This document shows, piece after piece, positions 61,185-64,000 of a DNA stretch of 64,000 nt. This DNA comes from Planctomyces sp. SH-PL14. Lineage in GTDB: Bacteria; Planctomycetota; Planctomycetia; Planctomycetales; Planctomycetaceae. Each line of letters begins with the position of its first letter. Position 1 is the first letter of the stretch. The notes under the pieces were generated by a model that was not told where the DNA came from, did not search any database, and was given only the letters and a program-made list of their open reading frames with translations. A program made the translations under genes and the position numbers. Location of the stretch: the NCBI RefSeq assembly GCF_001610835.1, contig NZ_CP011270.1, positions 3,180,001-3,244,000 on the forward strand, read 5' to 3'.

Positions 61185-62403
61185 ATTCGCCTCCTCGACT
61201 GGCGACGGCCTCCGATGGCTGAGTCGCGGCACTCGGATCATCCACAGGCTCGGCAGCCGACTTCCCGCGACTTTCGGACTCACACGATGGCAGATCAATA
61301 GTTTCCCCGTCGTTCCTCGCCACGAGCTTGATCAGCACGTCGCGCTGGATGTTGTGCGAGATAAAGCGGGCCGCCCCATCCCCAAAGACCGCGACGATCC
61401 CTCCCTCGTGAAAACCGAACAGCTCATCGTTCGGACCACAATCCGGCGTCGTCCACGGGCATTCCGCGGGCCCTCCGACCGGCTTGGCGTGGTTCTGAAT
61501 CAACCGGACTCCTTCCACCGGCGACCCCGAAACGCCAAGCGCATTGTCCGGATCAGCCCAGCGGTTCGGACAGCGGAACCCGCTGGACTCCGATCCGACC
61601 GCCCCGCCGCACGTGTCCCGCGTCCCATCCGGCGCCCGCGCGACACTCCGAACCCCTCCCAGATTCCACAGCAACTGCCGTCCCGCGCATTCGGCAACAG
61701 CCATCGTGTTGCTCGTGCCGTCCGTGATCCACCCCATCGGAGTCGGCGGCAGCGACAGCATTCCGTCGAATCGCGCACCGCGGTCGGCCGGCGTGGCGGG
61801 GTCGCGCTTGCCAATCGGCACCCGGCGCAGCGGATTCTCCACGATGACGACATCGGTGAAGACGGTCGGGGCATAGTCGGTCTGCCCATACCCCGCCGGA
61901 TCCTCGATCGAAACCGGATTGCCGGGACAAAGAAGGTCCGCCATCCGGGTCCGGGCGATCTCCCGGTTCATCCGACTGGCGGGAGAGTCATCGGCGGCGT
62001 TGTACTGCCGATCCAGCGCCACCGCCGAGTCGCGAGGAGCGTTCGCCAGGTGCGGCAGCAGCAGCGTAAACGTGCTCTGCGGGTGAAACACCGTTCCGTT
62101 CGGCTCGATCGATGGATTGACCGTGACATCGATCTCAAGAGGCGGAACATCGGGCGACCTGGGCTTCCAGGCGGTCCCCTTTCCGCCGGAGGGGAAGCGG
62201 CGATGAACCTGCTCATAGCCATGCAGGGCCAGGCCGATCGCCCTCAGGTTGTTGCGGCACGTCTCCCGCCGGGCGGCTTCTCTTACGGACTGGACCCACG
62301 GCAGCGCCACCGCGGTCCCGACCAACAGCACCGCCCCGGCGATCGCCACTTCGACCGCGGAAATCCCCGACCGCCGCGCGCAAGTTCCCCTGCTGTTCCT
62401 CAT
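61183..62403 (-). CDS. divergent DUF1559-type pseudopilin-like protein
   Basis: 406 residues. The start GISAVEVAIAGAVLLVGTAV keeps the helix and Glu5-like residue of a pseudopilin, but the classic GFTLIE has become SGISAVEVAI. The DUF1559 opening VQSVREAARRETCRNNLRAI and GLALHGYEQVHRRFP remain, and FHEGGIVAVFGDGAARFISH gives the H-X9-DG motif. A longer C-terminal tail rich in Ser, Glu and Ala follows. It may no longer be processed by the standard prepilin peptidase. No lipoprotein gene follows it; family A copy 17 abuts its stop. Confidence 0.85.
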   Translation of the reverse strand: MRNSRGTCARRSGISAVEVAIAGAVLLVGTAVALPWVQSVREAARRETCRNNLRAIGLALHGYEQVHRRFPSGGKGTAWKPRSPDVPPLEIDVTVNPSIEPNGTVFHPQSTFTLLLPHLANAPRDSAVALDRQYNAADDSPASRMNREIARTRMADLLCPGNPVSIEDPAGYGQTDYAPTVFTDVVIVENPLRRVPIGKRDPATPADRGARFDGMLSLPPTPMGWITDGTSNTMAVAECAGRQLLWNLGGVRSVARAPDGTRDTCGGAVGSESSGFRCPNRWADPDNALGVSGSPVEGVRLIQNHAKPVGGPAECPWTTPDCGPNDELFGFHEGGIVAVFGDGAARFISHNIQRDVLIKLVARNDGETIDLPSCESESRGKSAAEPVDDPSAATQPSEAVASRGGE

Positions 62404-62691
62404 GATCGGCCTCGTCCAAGCTTCGGATCAGAACCGCCCTGATCTACGGCGGTCCCCGGCCGGAGCGACAACCGAATCCCGGGAATTCTTTCCCGGCGAC
62501 CGGGGCCGACGCGGGGCGAGGAAAGCAGGGCGAAGCGATCCCGATCCCTTCGCATCGGCACTGGCCGCGATACGCGGCCGTGTTGTTGCGGGTGCGGTTC
62601 CGCCGTCTTATCCTGCTGCGTTCCTTGTGACGTGGATGATGGTTCGTGATCGCGGCCGGACGGTGTCCGCCGCCTCCCCTGAGACGGTCCT

Positions 62692-63801
62692 ATGAAGCTG
62701 CAGTGCTCCCGTTCGCTCCTCGCCAACGCCATCGGCACGGTGGCGGTGGTCGTCCCCTCGCGGACCCCCAAGGAGATCCTGCGGAACATCAAGCTGATCG
62801 TCGCCGACGGGACCGCCACGCTCATCGGCACCGACCAGGAAGTCGGGATCCGCCACGTCATCCCCGAAATCTCGACCACGTCGACCGGCGAAGTTCTGCT
62901 CCCGACCGCCCGGATCAGCGCGATCCTGCGGGAAGTCCAGGACGACACCGTCTCGCTCGAAGTGACCGAAGACGCCCTGTGGGTCCGGACCGCGCACAGC
63001 GAATTCCGCCTCTCGATCGAGAATCCGGCGGAGTTCCCAGACGTCGCCGCGTTCAACGAAGAGAACTACCACGTCGTCCCCGGCAAGACCCTCAAGCAGG
63101 GGATCCAGCGGACGCTGTTCGCCGCCGACGTCGAGAGCACGCGGTACGCCCTCGGCGGCGTCCTGATGGAGCTCCGGCCGCAGCAGATGACCCTCGCCGC
63201 CACCGACAGCCGCCGCCTGGCGGTCTACCGCGCCCCGTGCTCCGCCCAGGGGAGCGTCTCCGAGGAAGTCGGGACGCCGGTCATTCCGTCGAAGGCGATG
63301 CAGCTCATCGAGAAGAGCATTCAGGACCTGGAGAAGGACGTCCACATCGCGATCCACCACAACGACGTCCTCGTCCGCTCCGGGAACTCGACGATTTACG
63401 CCCGGCTCGTGGAAGGCCGCTTCCCGCGGTACCAGGACGTCATCCCGCAGAGCTATGAAGTCGAGATCCCGCTCGTGACCGGTCCGATGCTCTCCGCCGT
63501 CCGGCAGGCCATGATCGTCCAGAGCGAAGAGAGCAAGGGTGTCGACTTCGTCTTCGACAACGGAACGCTGACGCTCAAGAGCTCGGCCAACGACATCGGG
63601 ACCTCCCGCGTCGAGCTGCCGATCAGTTTCGACGGCAAGAAGATCGACATCACCTTCGACCCGAAGTTCGTCGCCGACTTCCTGAAGGTCCTCGACCCGA
63701 CGAGCCAGATCTCGCTGAACCTGATCGACGAGAACAGCGCGGCGGTCTTCAAGTCGGACGACACCTACACCTACGTTGTGATGCCGCTCGCCAAGGACTG
63801 A
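62692..63801 (+). CDS. dnaN: DNA polymerase III beta subunit (sliding clamp)
   Basis: 369 residues. MKLQCSRSLLANAIGTVAVV opens the first of three clamp domains; LPTARISAILREVQDD, LAATDSRRLAVYRA and EGRFPRYQDVIPQSYEVEIP follow, and the chain ends YTYVVMPLAKD, where the terminal hydrophobic VVMPL is the partner-binding cleft segment. The clamp holds the replicative polymerase on DNA. dnaA and recF are not next to it: the gene upstream is a DUF1559 protein and the one downstream a DUF2330 protein. No cluster of DnaA boxes was seen. Confidence 0.98.
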   Translation: MKLQCSRSLLANAIGTVAVVVPSRTPKEILRNIKLIVADGTATLIGTDQEVGIRHVIPEISTTSTGEVLLPTARISAILREVQDDTVSLEVTEDALWVRTAHSEFRLSIENPAEFPDVAAFNEENYHVVPGKTLKQGIQRTLFAADVESTRYALGGVLMELRPQQMTLAATDSRRLAVYRAPCSAQGSVSEEVGTPVIPSKAMQLIEKSIQDLEKDVHIAIHHNDVLVRSGNSTIYARLVEGRFPRYQDVIPQSYEVEIPLVTGPMLSAVRQAMIVQSEESKGVDFVFDNGTLTLKSSANDIGTSRVELPISFDGKKIDITFDPKFVADFLKVLDPTSQISLNLIDENSAAVFKSDDTYTYVVMPLAKD

Positions 63802-63816
63802 CTCCTGAGGCCGCCG

Positions 63817-64000
63817 ATGAGCTGGAGCCGGAGGATTCGTGCGGGAGTCGTCGGCCTGCTGGCCGTCGCCAGTCTCGCTCCCGCGGAAGCGTGCTGCCCC
63901 GCACCGCCGGCCGGGCGGCCGGTGCTGAACTCCGACCAGACGGTCATCCTGATCTGGGACAAAGCCAGCCGCACGCAGCACTTCATCCGGAAAGCCTCCT
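63817..64000 (+). CDS. DUF2330-type exported protein, N-terminal part (cut by window edge)
   Basis: 61 codons before the window ends. MSWSRRIRAGVVGLLAVASL is a signal peptide, then APAEACCPAPPAGRPVLNSD and QTVILIWDKASRTQHFIRKA. The Cys-Cys start followed by N-x-D-Q-T/V-x-I-x-W-D is the typical opening of DUF2330 proteins. GAGG precedes the ATG, 15 bases past the dnaN stop, so it is likely in the dnaN operon. Function unknown; it may be a large secreted protein. Confidence 0.75.
   Translation, partial: MSWSRRIRAGVVGLLAVASLAPAEACCPAPPAGRPVLNSDQTVILIWDKASRTQHFIRKAS

Noticed and set aside
6495-61301. Recurrent 70-110-codon frames of the form MGHNGRPLCGTGVEDS... inside family A copies
   Set aside because: The same peptide appears in every copy, but indels shift it between frames, there is no ribosome binding site, and it contains hairpin sequence. 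It is a by-product of the repeat, although it could appear in databases as a conserved hypothetical protein.
62400-62700. Possible replication origin next to dnaN
   Set aside because: dnaA is not adjacent and no group of DnaA boxes was found; only scattered TTATCCAC-like words, for example near 1457.
1-64000. CRISPR array, tRNA or rRNA genes
   Set aside because: No regularly spaced short direct repeats or cloverleaf-type sequences were found; the only regular repeats are families A and B, which are too long or too far apart.

Overview
This is a GC-rich chromosomal window from a planctomycete. The evidence is the set of lineage-typical families: three DUF1559 type-IV-pilin-like proteins, a DUF1501 protein, secreted sialidase-like and esterase proteins, small lipoproteins with a carboxypeptidase-regulatory-like fold, a DUF2330-type protein, an inverse autotransporter, a MfnF-type C1-pathway protein, and short palindromic repeats of a kind common in this phylum. 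No tRNA, rRNA, CRISPR array, phage or intact transposase gene was seen.

Layout. 1-2.7 kb (minus): an arginine-to-proline type pair (DDAH-like arginine hydrolase and TIGR00300 LOR/SDH protein) followed by an EamA transporter cut by the window edge. 2.9-10.5 kb: ispE, a tandem sialidase, a secreted SnoaL-like protein and a glycine-rich TPR protein. 10.8-16.6 kb (minus): DUF1501, aldo/keto reductase and an MMPL transporter. 16.9-23.3 kb: serS, a small conserved protein, a MfnF-like protein, Trm112-like, Maf, DUF1015 and a lone acyl carrier protein. 23.5-29.1 kb: a TetR/MFS pair with a double operator, a thioredoxin-like protein, thyX, an esterase and an orphan ABC ATPase. 29.4-36.5 kb: HNH, MBL-fold, alpha/beta hydrolase, a DUF1559-lipoprotein pair, DCC protein and gamma-glutamyltransferase. 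36.9-41.9 kb: a 1682-residue inverse autotransporter with a beta-helix passenger. 42-57 kb: leuB, inositol monophosphatase, a KAP-like membrane ATPase, parB, a degenerate hydrolase, a mannose-6-phosphate-isomerase-like cupin, rnhA, infA, ilvN, ilvC and an orphan ABC-2 permease. 58-64 kb: a second lipoprotein-DUF1559 pair, a third divergent DUF1559 protein, dnaN and the start of a DUF2330 protein.

The outstanding non-coding feature is a dispersed intergenic repeat of about 320 bp, here called family A. There are 14 full or nearly full copies, two truncated copies and two fragments, in both orientations, together about 8% of the window. Its two ends are inverted versions of each other, and the interior holds several palindromes, some of which change in a compensatory way between copies. 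Most copies sit within a few to about 35 bases of a stop codon and none interrupts a gene. No named family for it is recognised. A second, short palindromic repeat (family B) occurs as two inverted pairs and one single copy, which resembles REP/REPIN elements.

Most genes are housekeeping or secreted-protein genes in short transcription units. Branched-chain amino acid genes (leuB, ilvN, ilvC) are scattered rather than in one operon, and dnaN and parB are not next to dnaA or parA.
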